64,000 nt of DNA from JASLEW01 sp035544875 (GCA_035544875.1 DASZZP010000085.1:1-64000); one strand, 5' to 3'; shown: positions 38,896 to 48,464, counted from the first letter of the stretch. Notes: generated by a model from the letters alone, not told the origin. A program made the numbers and translations.

Positions 38896-39198
38896 ATGCG
38901 CCATTCTCAGTCGGCCGAGTCGGTGCGTATCGCGGCGCCCTGCGGCCACGTCGCGGCGGTGAAGCTCCAGGAGGTGCGGCGCCCCGCCGCCGGTTGCGAA
39001 GACTGCCTCAAGATCGGCGGCCGCTGGCTCCACCTGCGGACCTGCCTGAGCTGTGGCCATGTCGGATGCTGCGATTCCTCGCCCAACCGGCACGCGACGA
39101 AGCACTTCCACACCAGCGGCCATCCGATCGTGACCTCCGCCGAGCCCGGCGAGACCTGGATCTGGTGCTACGTCGACGAGCAGGAGCTGGCGCCCTGA
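38896..39198 (+). CDS. UBP-type zinc-finger protein
   Basis: A 100-residue protein consisting of one ZnF-UBP domain. Cys and His ligands appear in order: VRIAAPCGHVA, GCEDCLKIG, LRTCLSCGHVGCCDSSPNRH and TKHFHTSGHPIVTS, then IWCYVDEQELAP. In eukaryotes this domain binds ubiquitin C-termini. Bacterial stand-alone copies are common in Actinobacteria and Acidobacteria and their role is unknown; bacterial GG-tail proteins or other modifier-like ligands are possible. GAGGAGGGG gives a strong ribosome site. The gene lies alone between inverted copies of a palindromic repeat, which raises the question whether it is a repeat-borne cargo gene. Confidence 0.88.
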   Translation: MRHSQSAESVRIAAPCGHVAAVKLQEVRRPAAGCEDCLKIGGRWLHLRTCLSCGHVGCCDSSPNRHATKHFHTSGHPIVTSAEPGETWIWCYVDEQELAP

Positions 39199-39232
39199 AC
39201 CGAGGCGCGCCGACTCGACGCCGATCGAAGCC

Positions 39233-39375
39233 GCGTCAGCCCTGCGCGGCAGGTCTCCGCGCCCCCTTGCCGGTCCCGCAGCCCAGCGATCGCCGCTTGC
39301 CGGGCTTGGTCAACTACCTAGAGCCTGCATCGCGCCAGCCCCGCGCGGCAGGTCTCCGCGCCCCCTCGCCGGTCC
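39233..39375 (+). repeat. 44-nt direct duplication
   Basis: 39233-39276 and 39332-39375 are the same 44-nt sequence with three C/T differences; both contain GGCAGGTCTCCGCGCCCCCT. The reverse complement of 38790-38832 is a third, more diverged copy. The second copy runs straight into the hairpin at 39377. Confidence 0.8.
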
Positions 39376-39376
39376 G

Positions 39377-39448
39377 GAGCGCCGAAGGTCGCCGGCCCCG
39401 GCCGTGTTCGCTTCACCACACGGCCGGGGCCGTCGACCTCCGGCGCTG
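39377..39448. repeat. Long hairpin, copy 2 (inverted relative to copy 1)
   Basis: Arms 39377-39406 and 39419-39448 pair at 27 of 30 positions; the loop TTCGCTTCACCA is the complement of the copy 1 loop apart from one base. Differences between the copies occur as matching pairs in both arms, for example C-G against T-A and A-T against C-G. That indicates the paired structure is under selection or gene conversion. Confidence 0.85.
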
Positions 39449-39480
39449 CTCACCAGCGATCGGTGACTGACGCCTGAACT

Positions 39481-42400
39481 CTAGGGATCGTGCGGCGCGG
39501 TCTGGAAGACCACGTCGACCCAGTGGTTAGCGTCGGCGGGGGAGCCGGTCTCGGGGAAGGCGTGGGGTCCGTGATGCTGGACGCCGTTGGGGCCGGCTCC
39601 GGCCTCGCCGCTCGGCAGGGCGCGCAGCGGCGGGTTCCAGACGCCGCGCCAGCCGGCCGGAGCGAGCCTGAAAAAGTCCTCCTCCAGGGCGTAGCCGGTC
39701 GTCGAGTGGTACGAGGCGACGTAGGTGGCGCCGGCAGCGATCTTGACCGGCTGGTCGAAAGTCATCGTCTGCCAGCCGCAGGCGCTCTCCTGGGTGAAAG
39801 CGCCGGACGCCAGCTCCCGGCCATCGGCCGTCCACAGCGAGCCGGTGTGGGCCCCCGAGTTGAGCGCGTGCTTGTAGAAGCGGATGCCGGCGACGTAGCC
39901 GTCGACCTCGGCCTCGAACTTGACGCCGACCTCGACCTCGGCCGGGTCGGTGTGCGGCGGCGTCGCGGCCGGCGTCTCGTCGCTCCACAGGCTGAACCGG
40001 AGCGGCGCCGTGGGGATGAAGACCGGATCGACCCAGAAGTTGGCGCCCTTGACGATCTCGTGCGGGAAGGCGCTCTTGCCGTGGCGCATGACGGCGCCCA
40101 GGGCGGTTAGCGGCGGGTCAACCGCCTCGGCCTTGGCGAAATAGCCGGGATTGAGAGCGTAGCCGGTCGTGGAGTGGACCGAGGCGACGTACTCGACGCC
40201 CGCGGTCACCTCGACCGGCACCGCGAAGTCGACCCGCTGCCAGCCGATGCTCGAGCCGGTAGAGCCGGGGGAGCCGGTGGAGCCGAGCGGGCCGGGCGAG
40301 CCGGGGTCGTCGGCGGAGCCCGCGGCGCGAGATTCCACGCCGGCCGTCGCGCTCGCCAGCAGGCGGCCGTCGCCGGCCGTCGGCTTGGAGGCGGCGGTGG
40401 GCGCCGGCGCCCAGAGGTTGACCACGTGGGTGCCGGTGTTGCCCGGCCCCTGGTAGAAGCGGATGCCGGCGACCAGGCCGTCGGTGTCGGAGCGGAAGCG
40501 GATGCCGACCTCGGCCGGCTCGGGGTCGGGATGGGTGGCGACGGCCGGCACGGAGGCGGCCGCGAAGAGGCCGCGCGGCAGGCTGCGGCCGGCGTTGAAG
40601 ACCACGTCGACCCAGTAGTTGGCGCCGCCCCCGGCGGGCTGGTCGGGGAAGCTGCCGCTAGCCCCGTAGCTGAAGACGCCGGCCTCCTTGCCGGCGCGCA
40701 GCGGCTGGGCGTAGCGGCCGCGCGCGCTCCAGGCGCCCAGGTCGCTCGCGTAACCGGTCCGGCTGCTGTAGGCGGCGATGTACGGCGTATTGGCCTGGAT
40801 GGCGACCGGAGGGTCGAACCGCACCGTCTGCCACCCGGTGGCGCTCTCGCCGGTGGAGCGTGCGACGGCGAGCAGGGCGCCGGCGGCCGAGAAGAGGTGC
40901 ACGCGGTGGGGGCCGCGGTTGCGGCGCCCCTTGAAGAATCGAATCCCGGCGACCTGGCCGTCGGCGTCGGACTGGAAGCGCAGCCCGACCTCGATCGGGT
41001 TGAGGTCCGGGACCCAGCGCACGGCGGGCACGTCGGCCGGTCCCCACAGGCTGCAGCCGCCGCTGCCGCAGTCGACGTTCACCCCGACGCCGGCGCCGGG
41101 CTGCTCGAGGTTGCCGCTGTCGTCCACGGCGCGGCTCATCAGGGTGACCGCTCCCGCGGCGCTCGCCATCCAGACGTAGCGGAAGCTCTCGCGCCCCTCG
41201 GCGCGATGCCAGGTGGCGCCGCCGTCGACCGACACCTCGACGCCGCCGACCTGGCCCTGGGCGTCGGCGGCGGTGCCGGTGATCGCGACCCGCGAGCCTA
41301 GGCGGACCGAGCTTCCGGCAGCCGGCCAGATGATCGCCGAGCTCGGGGGCGAGCCGTCGAGCGATGCGCTGGCGGCCACCAGCCCGCTGGCGAGCGTGGC
41401 CGGCTGCACCCCCATGTCGGCGAACAGGTTCACCGTGGCCTGCTGCATCGCGGCGTTGCCGCGGCCGGCAAGGTGCGAGTTGTCGAGCCCCCAGGCCCAC
41501 TTGATCGTCCCGGCGCCGAAAACCAGCGCGCCGCTCGGGTGCCGGTAGAGCGTCAGGTGATGGAGCGAATCGCCCGACAGCTCGTTGAAGAAGCTGCCGG
41601 CGGCGTCGGTGCCGTAGCCATAGAGCACCGGCGCATGGGCGGTGTAGGTGCTCGACAGCCGCAGCAGCCCCGGCGGCCGCGAGCCGTTGTCCTCGTCGTG
41701 GTCCCACTCGTAACCGAGAGTGAACGGCGCCAGGCCGTAGACGCCGCACTCCGGCTGGGCGGCGGCCGGGGTGTTGCGCCACAGCCTCATCTTGCCGTCG
41801 GCCGCGGGCACCAGGATCTGGCGTTCCTGGGTCGCGTTGACCGCGAAGATCGTGCCGGAAAGCGCGTTCTCCGGGCGCGGCGGGTCGTCGGCGGTGCGGA
41901 AGCGGGGATCGCGCCAGGTGCCGGTGAAGATCGACGACGGGTCGGGCTCGGCGTTGAACGAGGTCTGCTTGTAACAGACCATGGTGCGGAAACCCGCTTC
42001 CCAGCGCGTCTTCCAGAAGATCTCGTTGCCGCTGAAGAAGGCGAGGTGGACCCCGGCGGCGCGCGCCGCCTCGACGTTGGCGCGCTGCTCGCCCGACCAG
42101 TACTCGTCATGGCCGACCGAAAGAAAGGCCTTGTGGCGCAGCAGCTCGGCGCCGCGGCGGGCGGTGTCGACGCCGGTCGTGTAGCTGACGTCGAAGCCGT
42201 TGCGCTCCAGGAAGCGCACCATGTTGTACTCGACGCCGAAAAACGAGTTCGCCTCGTTGGTCTCGCGCGCGGTCAGCGGCCGGTTGTAGCTCACCCGCAC
42301 GGCGCCGTTGTAGAGGCTGGTCCTGAAGAAACCGCCGTAGCTGTTGTAGGCCTGCCAGGTGGTGTCGGAGGTCTGGAAGAGCAGATCGGAGCGGCCGGCC

Positions 42401-43041
42401 GGGTCGCGCACGACGAAGACGATGTGGCTGCCCGGCGAGGCGGTGCCGTCGGTGCGCACCAGCTTGGCCAGGTAGACCCCGGAGGTCGCGCCGGCGGGGA
42501 TGCTCCAGGAAGCCGAGACCCGCCAGGCGTCGCAGTCGATCGGCTCGATATTGCACGGCGGCTGGCTCTGCGGCAGCGGGACGCTGGGGCGGACCGCGGC
42601 CAGCAGGCGCGCCCCCTTGCCGCCGTACCAGCCGAGGCGGTAGACGTCGAGGCGGTAGGCGCGGGCCTCCGTCTTGACCTTGAAGGCGACGGTCTCGCCC
42701 GGCTCGTAGCTGATATCGGTGCTGAAGCCGGCCAGGAGGGGGTCGCTCTTGCCGCCCGCGAGGTCCCAGACCCCGGGCGCGACGCCGGGATTCTGGTTCT
42801 CGCGCACGATCGGGTTGGCAGCCGATGAGCCCTGTATGCCGGGCGCGCCGAGCTCAGCGACCTCAGCGATCTCAGCGAGACCGCGCTGCGGGCTGCAGCA
42901 CAGCAGGCCCGCGGCGGCGACCGCGGCGAGCCACCCGCGGCAGCCGGACGGGCCCCCGGGGAGCGCGCAAAAAGGCGCCCTCGCGAGCGGGGCTCGGAAT
43001 CGAGATCGTCGCGGCGAGAGCGTGGTGTGAAAGGTCTCCAT
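39481..43041 (-). CDS. Large secreted protein: DMFase-like N-terminal half plus three DUF4082 domains
   Basis: An exported protein of 1186 residues. Residues 25-60 are a signal region (GWLAAVAAAGLLCC). Residues about 70-560 resemble the N,N-dimethylformamidase beta-subunit C-terminal fold (DUF6605): VYRLGWYGGKGARL, TWQAYNSYGGFFRTSLYNGA, FLSVGHDEYWSGEQRANVEA, then FFSGNEIFWKTRWE. An Ig-like segment (SVDGGATWHRAEG) and three DUF4082 modules follow, with IRFFKGRRNRGPHRV, IRFYQGPGNTGTHVVNLW and IRFYKHALNSGAHTGSLW. DUF4082 is a jelly-roll, carbohydrate-binding-like module. The start ATG 43041 was chosen; the frame runs on to 43152 without support. Substrate unknown, probably polysaccharide- or amide-related. 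Confidence 0.85.
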   Translation of the reverse strand: METFHTTLSPRRSRFRAPLARAPFCALPGGPSGCRGWLAAVAAAGLLCCSPQRGLAEIAEVAELGAPGIQGSSAANPIVRENQNPGVAPGVWDLAGGKSDPLLAGFSTDISYEPGETVAFKVKTEARAYRLDVYRLGWYGGKGARLLAAVRPSVPLPQSQPPCNIEPIDCDAWRVSASWSIPAGATSGVYLAKLVRTDGTASPGSHIVFVVRDPAGRSDLLFQTSDTTWQAYNSYGGFFRTSLYNGAVRVSYNRPLTARETNEANSFFGVEYNMVRFLERNGFDVSYTTGVDTARRGAELLRHKAFLSVGHDEYWSGEQRANVEAARAAGVHLAFFSGNEIFWKTRWEAGFRTMVCYKQTSFNAEPDPSSIFTGTWRDPRFRTADDPPRPENALSGTIFAVNATQERQILVPAADGKMRLWRNTPAAAQPECGVYGLAPFTLGYEWDHDEDNGSRPPGLLRLSSTYTAHAPVLYGYGTDAAGSFFNELSGDSLHHLTLYRHPSGALVFGAGTIKWAWGLDNSHLAGRGNAAMQQATVNLFADMGVQPATLASGLVAASASLDGSPPSSAIIWPAAGSSVRLGSRVAITGTAADAQGQVGGVEVSVDGGATWHRAEGRESFRYVWMASAAGAVTLMSRAVDDSGNLEQPGAGVGVNVDCGSGGCSLWGPADVPAVRWVPDLNPIEVGLRFQSDADGQVAGIRFFKGRRNRGPHRVHLFSAAGALLAVARSTGESATGWQTVRFDPPVAIQANTPYIAAYSSRTGYASDLGAWSARGRYAQPLRAGKEAGVFSYGASGSFPDQPAGGGANYWVDVVFNAGRSLPRGLFAAASVPAVATHPDPEPAEVGIRFRSDTDGLVAGIRFYQGPGNTGTHVVNLWAPAPTAASKPTAGDGRLLASATAGVESRAAGSADDPGSPGPLGSTGSPGSTGSSIGWQRVDFAVPVEVTAGVEYVASVHSTTGYALNPGYFAKAEAVDPPLTALGAVMRHGKSAFPHEIVKGANFWVDPVFIPTAPLRFSLWSDETPAATPPHTDPAEVEVGVKFEAEVDGYVAGIRFYKHALNSGAHTGSLWTADGRELASGAFTQESACGWQTMTFDQPVKIAAGATYVASYHSTTGYALEEDFFRLAPAGWRGVWNPPLRALPSGEAGAGPNGVQHHGPHAFPETGSPADANHWVDVVFQTAPHDP

Positions 43042-43267
43042 CAGATAAGGCGCAAACCAGTCTTGATTCCGATCCTCGGCCCGGCGCGGGCGCGATACAG
43101 CGCCATCCGGCCGCGCGACGCGGCGAGGGTGATCATCGCGCCGCGCTCCCAACCTCGCGCCCCCACCCCGGCACAGCCCTGGCCCGAACCTGCTCCGGAT
43201 GTGCGCGGAGCATAACCCAGCGACGCATCAAAATCCAGAGCGCCAGCTGGCCGCGCCGGCGCCGGGC

Positions 43268-43348
43268 GCAAATGCGTTTGCCGAGGGCGCTCTCGCGCGG
43301 CCAGTGCCGGCGGGCGAACGACTCGCTGACGGTGACGATCAAGGGAGA
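43268..43348 (-). pseudogene. Fragment of an ADOP permease
   Basis: The minus strand encodes LIVTVSESFARRHWP followed by RESALGKRICARRR. This is the strongly conserved V(N/S)E(A/S)FARR(F/H)WP-x-(D/S)-x-LGRRI box found in the periplasmic domain of ADOP/MacB permeases. Only this box is preserved, so it is a remnant. The gap 43042-43480 contains nothing else that I recognise. Confidence 0.5.
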
Positions 43349-43480
43349 GCATCCGGCGGTAGAGCCGCAACGCCCCGGCTTCCGCCGCACGCTCCCTGCC
43401 GGCGCTCGGCGGGCTCTGTGACGTCGGTGACATCGGTGCCATGGGTGGCCGCGGTGCCCCTCCGTGCCTGGTATCGCCGT

Positions 43481-43819
43481 TCAGCTCCGCCCGGGCACCA
43501 GTCCGGTGGAGCGGGCGTCGGCGAGCAGCTTCTCGAGCTGGCGGGCCTCCTCGACGGCGGCGCGCCTGCCAGCGGCGGTGAGGCGGTAGTAGCGCCGGCG
43601 CTCGTCGTCGTGCGCCGGGTCGGGCCGCTCCGCCAGCTCCTCGATGAAGCCCTCCGCCTCGAGCCGCTTGATCGCGCCGTAGAGGGTGCTCGGGCTGAGG
43701 CGCACCCGGCCGCCGGTGCGCTCGCCGATCTCCTGCATGATCGAGTAGCCGTGGCGGTCGCGGTCGGCCAGCGCGATCAGGATGTGGAGCGTGTCGCGCG
43801 ACAAGCTGAGCTCTCGCAT
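43481..43819 (-). CDS. PadR-family transcriptional regulator
   Basis: A 112-residue short PadR protein: LSRDTLHILIALADRDRHGY, recognition helix region LSPSTLYGAIKRLEAEGFIE and wing DERRRYYRLTAAGRRAAVEE. It lies 64 bp downstream of an ADOP permease on the same strand, reversing the usual PadR-then-ADOP order. The promoter just upstream (-35 TTGTCC, 17 bp, TGATATAGT) ends 7 nt before ATG, so the transcript is probably leaderless. It may regulate itself and the permease. Confidence 0.93.
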   Translation of the reverse strand: MRELSLSRDTLHILIALADRDRHGYSIMQEIGERTGGRVRLSPSTLYGAIKRLEAEGFIEELAERPDPAHDDERRRYYRLTAAGRRAAVEEARQLEKLLADARSTGLVPGRS

Positions 43820-43855
43820 GCCGCTGACTATATCAGGTCACGTTATAGCGGACAA
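43820..43855 (-). promoter_or_regulatory. Promoter of padR, probably leaderless
   Basis: On the minus strand TTGTCC (complement of 43850-43855), 17-bp spacer, then TATAGT (complement of 43827-43832), preceded by TGA to make an extended -10. Seven bases separate the -10 box from the ATG, so transcription should start at the start codon. No ribosome site is visible. Confidence 0.6.
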
Positions 43856-43883
43856 GGTAGTAGTAGCCGGAGAGCGCCCGTGC

Positions 43884-46352
43884 TTACTCGTGGCTCAGGG
43901 CCACGATCGGATCGACCCGGATCGCGCGGCACGCCGGAAGCCAGCCCGCGCCGGCGGCGGCCAGGAGCGCGACCGCGGCGACGCCCGCGAACGTCGCGGG
44001 GTCCCACGGCGCAACGCCGTGCAACAGGCTGGTCATGGTCCGGGTCAGGGCCAGGGCGGCAGCCGTACCGAGCAATACGCCGGCGATCGACAGCGACGCG
44101 GCGCGCCGCGTGACCAGCCAGAGAATGCCCTCGGCCTGCGCCCCCAGCGCGATCCGGATCCCGATCTCCCGCGTCCGCGCGACGACGAGATAGGACATGA
44201 CGCCGTAGATGCCCACCGCGGCGAGGAAGAGCGCGACGCCGGCGAACGCGCTCAAGAGGAGAAGCAGGAAGCGCTCCTGCTCGACCGTATTCGCAACCAC
44301 CGTTTCGAGCGTCCGGATGTCGAACACCGCCAAGCTGCCGTCGAGCGTGCGGAAGGCGCTGCGCACCGCGCCGGCGAGCGCGAGGGGCGAGGTCCGCGTC
44401 CGCACGACAAGATCCATGCCCCAATCGGGAAAGAGCCCGGTCATCGCCTGGGCGAACGGCACGTAGACCGTCGGCTCCGCCGGCAGCGTCAAGCTCGTCT
44501 GCCTGACGTCGCCCACCACGCCGACGACTGTGAGCCATGGGGCGTTCGGGCCGGGGTCGTGGCACAGGCAGACTCGCCGCCCCTTGGGGTCCTCCTTGTT
44601 CCAGAGGAGTCGCGCCAGCGTCTCGTTGACTAGCGCCACGCGCGGGCTCGCTGCGGTGTCTCCGGCGGAGACGTCGCGACCGTCGAGCAGTGGCAGGTGC
44701 AGGGTCGCGAAGTAGCCCGGGGTAACGACCCGCGCCTTGGGGCTCAATTCTTCCCCGCGCGCGACTGGCCGTCCCTCGACCGCCAGCTCGTCGGTCCACC
44801 AGTCGCCGGTGAGCGGAAGACGATTGATCGCCCCCGCTGACTCGACCCCGGGGAGCGATCGCAGCTCGGCCGCGGCGCTCTCGTAGAAGCCCGCCATGCG
44901 CCCGCGCTCGGCCCGGTACTTGGCGAGGAACGTTTCCTGGGTGTCGGCGGCGGCGGGTGCGCTCTGCGGCGGCGCGATGCGAAACGCCAGCACGCCGCGG
45001 GGATCGAATCCCGGGCGAATCGAGAGCACGCGGGAGACGCTCCGCAGGAGGAGCCCCGCGCCGACGAGAAGGACGATCGCGAGCGCCAGCTCGCCCACTA
45101 CCAGAGCGGCGCGCAAGCGCGCCGTCCGGCCTCCCGCCGATGCCGTGCCGGCGACCAACTTGCTCCGGATGTCCTGCCGGCCGGCTTCGTAGGCCGGAGC
45201 GAGGCCGGCGAGAACTGAGGCAACGAGGCCGGAGAGCACCCCGGCGGCGAGGACCACGGCGTCGAGGCCGATCTCTCCCCGCCGCGGCGTCATCGCCGGG
45301 CTGATCCAGAGCAAGGCGCGGAACATCACGCCTCCGAGAACCATGCCCAGCGTCCCGCCGGCGATGCCCAGCAGCCCGTTCTCGATCGCCAGCTGGCGAA
45401 CTAGCCGCGAACGCGTGGCGCCCAGCGCCAGGCGGGTGGCGATCTCCTTGGTGCGCCCGGTCGCCTGCGCCAGGAGCAGCGTGGCGACATTCACGCAGGC
45501 AATCAGCAGCACCAGGCCCACGGCGCCGAGGAGCAGAAGTAGCCCCGGCCGCGCATCCTGCACCATCGCGTCGCGGAGCGCCAGCACGTCCACGCTCCAG
45601 CCCCGGTCCGGGTCCGGATACTGCCGCGCCAGGTCCTGCTCGATCGCGTTCACCTCCGCGAGGCCCTGCTCGCGCGACACCCCGGGCCGCAACCGGCCGA
45701 GCGCCGACAGCCAGCGCGCCCCGCGCCCGCTGCTGTCGCGCTCGAGAAGCAATGGCTTCCAGATGTCGACGTTCTCCGGAAACCGCAACTCGTCACCGGC
45801 GACGCCGATCACCAGGTGGGCTCGGCCGCCGAGCCTGATCGCGCGGCCGACCACGTCGGGAGCAGCGGCGAAGCGCGCCCTCCACAGCCTAGCGCTGATC
45901 ACCACGACATCTTCGCTCTCTCGCGCCTCGCGCTCACTCGGGAAGACGCGGCCCAGCTGGGCGCGCACCCCGAGCACCGGAAAAAACCCCGGCGTCACGC
46001 TCGCCAGGCGCACGCGCTCCGGAGCCTCCCTGCCCGCCAGGTTCGCACCGCTGGTCGTGAACGCCGCCATCCGCTCGAAAGCGCGGCTGCGCTCGATCCA
46101 GTCGCGCAGGTCGGGCGAAGACACGCCGAACAGGGAGAATCCCTTCGCGCGATTGCTCTCCGAGATGAGCATGATCCGCCCCGCCTCGGGATAGGGTAGA
46201 GGCCGCAGGAGAACCGCTCGGACTACCGAATAGACGGCGGTGTTGGCGCCGATTCCCAACCCCAGGACCAACGCCGCGGTGGCTGTGAATAACGGATTCT
46301 TCGCCAGTCGCCGGAGTCCGAATTCGGTATCCTGCCGCAGTGTGTCGAGCAT
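43884..46352 (-). CDS. ADOP/MacB-type ABC transporter permease
   Basis: A protein of 822 residues of the duplicated orphan permease group. It starts MLDTLRQDTEFGLRRLAKNP, then the first helix ALVLGLGIGANTAVYSVV. The first periplasmic domain has VTPGFFPVLGVRAQLGRVFP, the first FtsX block CVNVATLLLAQATGRTKEIA. The second periplasmic domain has RVALVNETLARLLWNKEDPK, and the last FtsX domain REIGIRIALGAQAEG, ending CRAIRVDPIVALSHE. It lacks the cytoplasmic ADOP extension that the permease at 3948 has. No ATPase is encoded beside it. ATG at 46352 has GGAGGG 6 nt upstream. All parts are intact. Confidence 0.92.
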   Translation of the reverse strand: MLDTLRQDTEFGLRRLAKNPLFTATAALVLGLGIGANTAVYSVVRAVLLRPLPYPEAGRIMLISESNRAKGFSLFGVSSPDLRDWIERSRAFERMAAFTTSGANLAGREAPERVRLASVTPGFFPVLGVRAQLGRVFPSEREARESEDVVVISARLWRARFAAAPDVVGRAIRLGGRAHLVIGVAGDELRFPENVDIWKPLLLERDSSGRGARWLSALGRLRPGVSREQGLAEVNAIEQDLARQYPDPDRGWSVDVLALRDAMVQDARPGLLLLLGAVGLVLLIACVNVATLLLAQATGRTKEIATRLALGATRSRLVRQLAIENGLLGIAGGTLGMVLGGVMFRALLWISPAMTPRRGEIGLDAVVLAAGVLSGLVASVLAGLAPAYEAGRQDIRSKLVAGTASAGGRTARLRAALVVGELALAIVLLVGAGLLLRSVSRVLSIRPGFDPRGVLAFRIAPPQSAPAAADTQETFLAKYRAERGRMAGFYESAAAELRSLPGVESAGAINRLPLTGDWWTDELAVEGRPVARGEELSPKARVVTPGYFATLHLPLLDGRDVSAGDTAASPRVALVNETLARLLWNKEDPKGRRVCLCHDPGPNAPWLTVVGVVGDVRQTSLTLPAEPTVYVPFAQAMTGLFPDWGMDLVVRTRTSPLALAGAVRSAFRTLDGSLAVFDIRTLETVVANTVEQERFLLLLLSAFAGVALFLAAVGIYGVMSYLVVARTREIGIRIALGAQAEGILWLVTRRAASLSIAGVLLGTAAALALTRTMTSLLHGVAPWDPATFAGVAAVALLAAAGAGWLPACRAIRVDPIVALSHE

Positions 46353-46497
46353 GGACCCTCCTCGCCTCGGTATTCCCTCAATACGCCGGCGGCATCGCTT
46401 GGTTGCAGGCTCGGCGCTCTGGGAGCCGTCCGCCCGCTCGCCGGGCCGAGTGCCCACCGTCACAACTATGGGACCGTCCCTCCTTTCGCCGGGCCGG

Positions 46498-47307
46498 CTA
46501 GACTGAGGCGAGAAGCGCCCGAGTCACTCGACGGAGTCGGCCGGGTGTCATCCCGACCGTGCGCCGGAAGACCCGGCCGAGGTGGCTCTGATCGGCGAAT
46601 CCCAGCGCCAGCGCCAAGTCGACGAGCTCGATCTCGCCGAACGCTACCGCCGGCACCGCTTGTTCCACACGGCTGCACTGCCGGTACTCGCGTGGAGACA
46701 CGCCATAGACGCGGCGAAACGCCCGCGCCAGGTAGATGGGGTGGCGTTGCGCTTCGGCGCTCAGCTCGGCGAGCGAGCGACGCTGGCCACGCTCGCAGCC
46801 TCGCAGGGCCTCTGCGACGTCTCGCAGCCAGCTTTCACAGCGCGCCAGCCGGAGCTCGGCCGCGCTGTTCGCCTGCAGCCGGCCCATCAAGCGAGCAGCG
46901 CGTTCCTGCAAGCCGGTCCGGCCCTCGCGCGCCGCCACGTAGAGCTCGAGTCCCAGGGCCCACGTCACAGCGTTGGTGGCCGTGGCGACCGGCTTCCTCC
47001 CTGGTCCTCTGCCCAGCGCCGCAAGCAGCACCTCGGGAAGCTCCACGATCACCGCCTGGCCGCCGTCCCCCCCGAACATGTCGCGATGTGGGGCTCCAAC
47101 AGGTTTGAAGAGCAGCGTGCCGGGGCGGCAAGTGTAGACCTCACCGCTGATGTCTTCGTCGCATGCACCGGCAAGTTGCAGGGTCAGCGTCGCAACCGGC
47201 TCCGTATGCCAGTCGAGGCGGCGGTGTGGCTCGTGTGCCGTGAGCGTGAAACCGAGGCCGTCTGCGACGGCTCGATGCAGCACCGCTCCCTGTGTGACCG
47301 TCTGCAT
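46498..47307 (-). CDS. AraC-family transcriptional regulator
   Basis: A protein of 269 residues. Residues 1-90 form a cupin-like effector domain (HEPHRRLDWHTEPVATLTLQ, then RPGTLLFKPVGAPHRDMFGG). The C-terminal 100 residues hold the two AraC HTH motifs: SLAELSAEAQRHPIYLARAF with YGVSPREYRQCSRVEQ, and LVDLALALGFADQSHLGRVF with TVGMTPGRLRRVTRALLA. The start ATG 47307 is favoured; upstream frame extension to 47412 lacks family similarity. It is divergent from the broken TlpA-like gene, which may have been its target. Effector unknown. Confidence 0.9.
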   Translation of the reverse strand: MQTVTQGAVLHRAVADGLGFTLTAHEPHRRLDWHTEPVATLTLQLAGACDEDISGEVYTCRPGTLLFKPVGAPHRDMFGGDGGQAVIVELPEVLLAALGRGPGRKPVATATNAVTWALGLELYVAAREGRTGLQERAARLMGRLQANSAAELRLARCESWLRDVAEALRGCERGQRRSLAELSAEAQRHPIYLARAFRRVYGVSPREYRQCSRVEQAVPAVAFGEIELVDLALALGFADQSHLGRVFRRTVGMTPGRLRRVTRALLASV

Positions 47308-47398
47308 CGAGGTTCGGTTCGTTCTAGACCGAGTAAGAATCCCCAAACTATTGTAAGCCGACGTCGAGCGAGAGAGCCATTCATCAAGGGACGAAGCC

Positions 47399-48171
47399 GT
47401 GAAGACCACCAACGCAGCACGCCGCGCCGCAGTCGCTGCACTCGGTTTTCATGTGTTCGTCTCGGCTGGCATGGTCTCTGCGGCCGTGGCTGCGAATCCC
47501 GCAGCCAAGCCCTTCCCTTTGATGGTCGGCGACCCCGCTCCGCCGCTCGTCCCGTCTCGATGGATTCGGGGCAAGCCGGTCTTGGTCTTCGCACCTGGCC
47601 GAGCCTACGTCGTGGACTTCTGGGCCTCTTGGTGCGGGCCTTGCGTTGCCGACCTGCCTCATCTCAATGCGCTCCAGCGGCGCTACTCGAAGGACGCCAC
47701 GTTCGTTTGGATGAACGTCTGGGAACCTCGCCCCAGCGAGCTCGACCGCTTCCTTTCCGGTCTGAAGGAAGAGGTTGGCTTTGCCGTGGCGCTCGACAAG
47801 GTCACCGTACCGCCAGGCAAGGAGATGTCGGAAGCGATGTACGACGGCGGTACGGCGGCGACCGTGAAGTGGTGAGAACGGTGCGGGATCCAGAAGTCCT
47901 GAACCACATCGCCTGGGCGGTGGTCAACCCTCGCCAGAAGTTGCCGGACCGCGACCTCGAACTGGCGCGCCTTGCAGTCGAGCAGGCGGCGGCCTCGGCC
48001 CACGACGAGGATCCGGAGATCCTGCGCACCCGCGCACGCGTGGCCTTCCTGAGTGGCGATCGCGCGGCGGCCATCCGCTATCAGCTGCGAGCGATCGAGC
48101 TGGCGCCAGAAGTGCGAAAAAAGGAGTACGACACTACTCTGGCGGAATACCGCGCGACGGAGGAGCACTAG
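47399..48171 (+). pseudogene. TlpA-like thioredoxin protein, broken by deletion and frameshift
   Basis: The first part (47399-47875) is a signal peptide and a TlpA/ResA-type thioredoxin domain with AYVVDFWASWCGPCVADLPH; it ends prematurely at VKW. In another frame the normal C-terminus follows: DPEVLNHIAWAVVNPRQKLP, then RARVAFLSGDRAAAIRYQLR, a TPR-like tail seen in exported thioredoxins of this kind. The middle of the protein, including the second half of the thioredoxin fold, is missing. So both a deletion and a shift occurred near 47870. It may still yield a truncated 158-residue thioredoxin with intact CXXC, of doubtful stability. Confidence 0.75.
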
Positions 48172-48464
48172 CAGCCAGACAGGGAGGGGAACGAGCAGCT
48201 CGCGAGCGCTGCGAGCTCTATCGCGGTCGCTATGGGCATTGCTGCCCACGCCTCACAGATCCCGGCGTGCGCAATTCACGCACCTGCGGCTCTTCGCCTC
48301 GGCGCAATCAGCGAATATCAGCGTGACTCGTCGTCGAAGCGTCCAGACTCGTCCGCCGTCTCAGGCTGGCGCAACCTCGGGCACAGGCCCCTCACCCGGG
48401 ATGGTCTTGCCTCTTGACAAGCGGTCGTTCCATATCAGCTTAGCCGAGCTAGACACCGGCGGGC

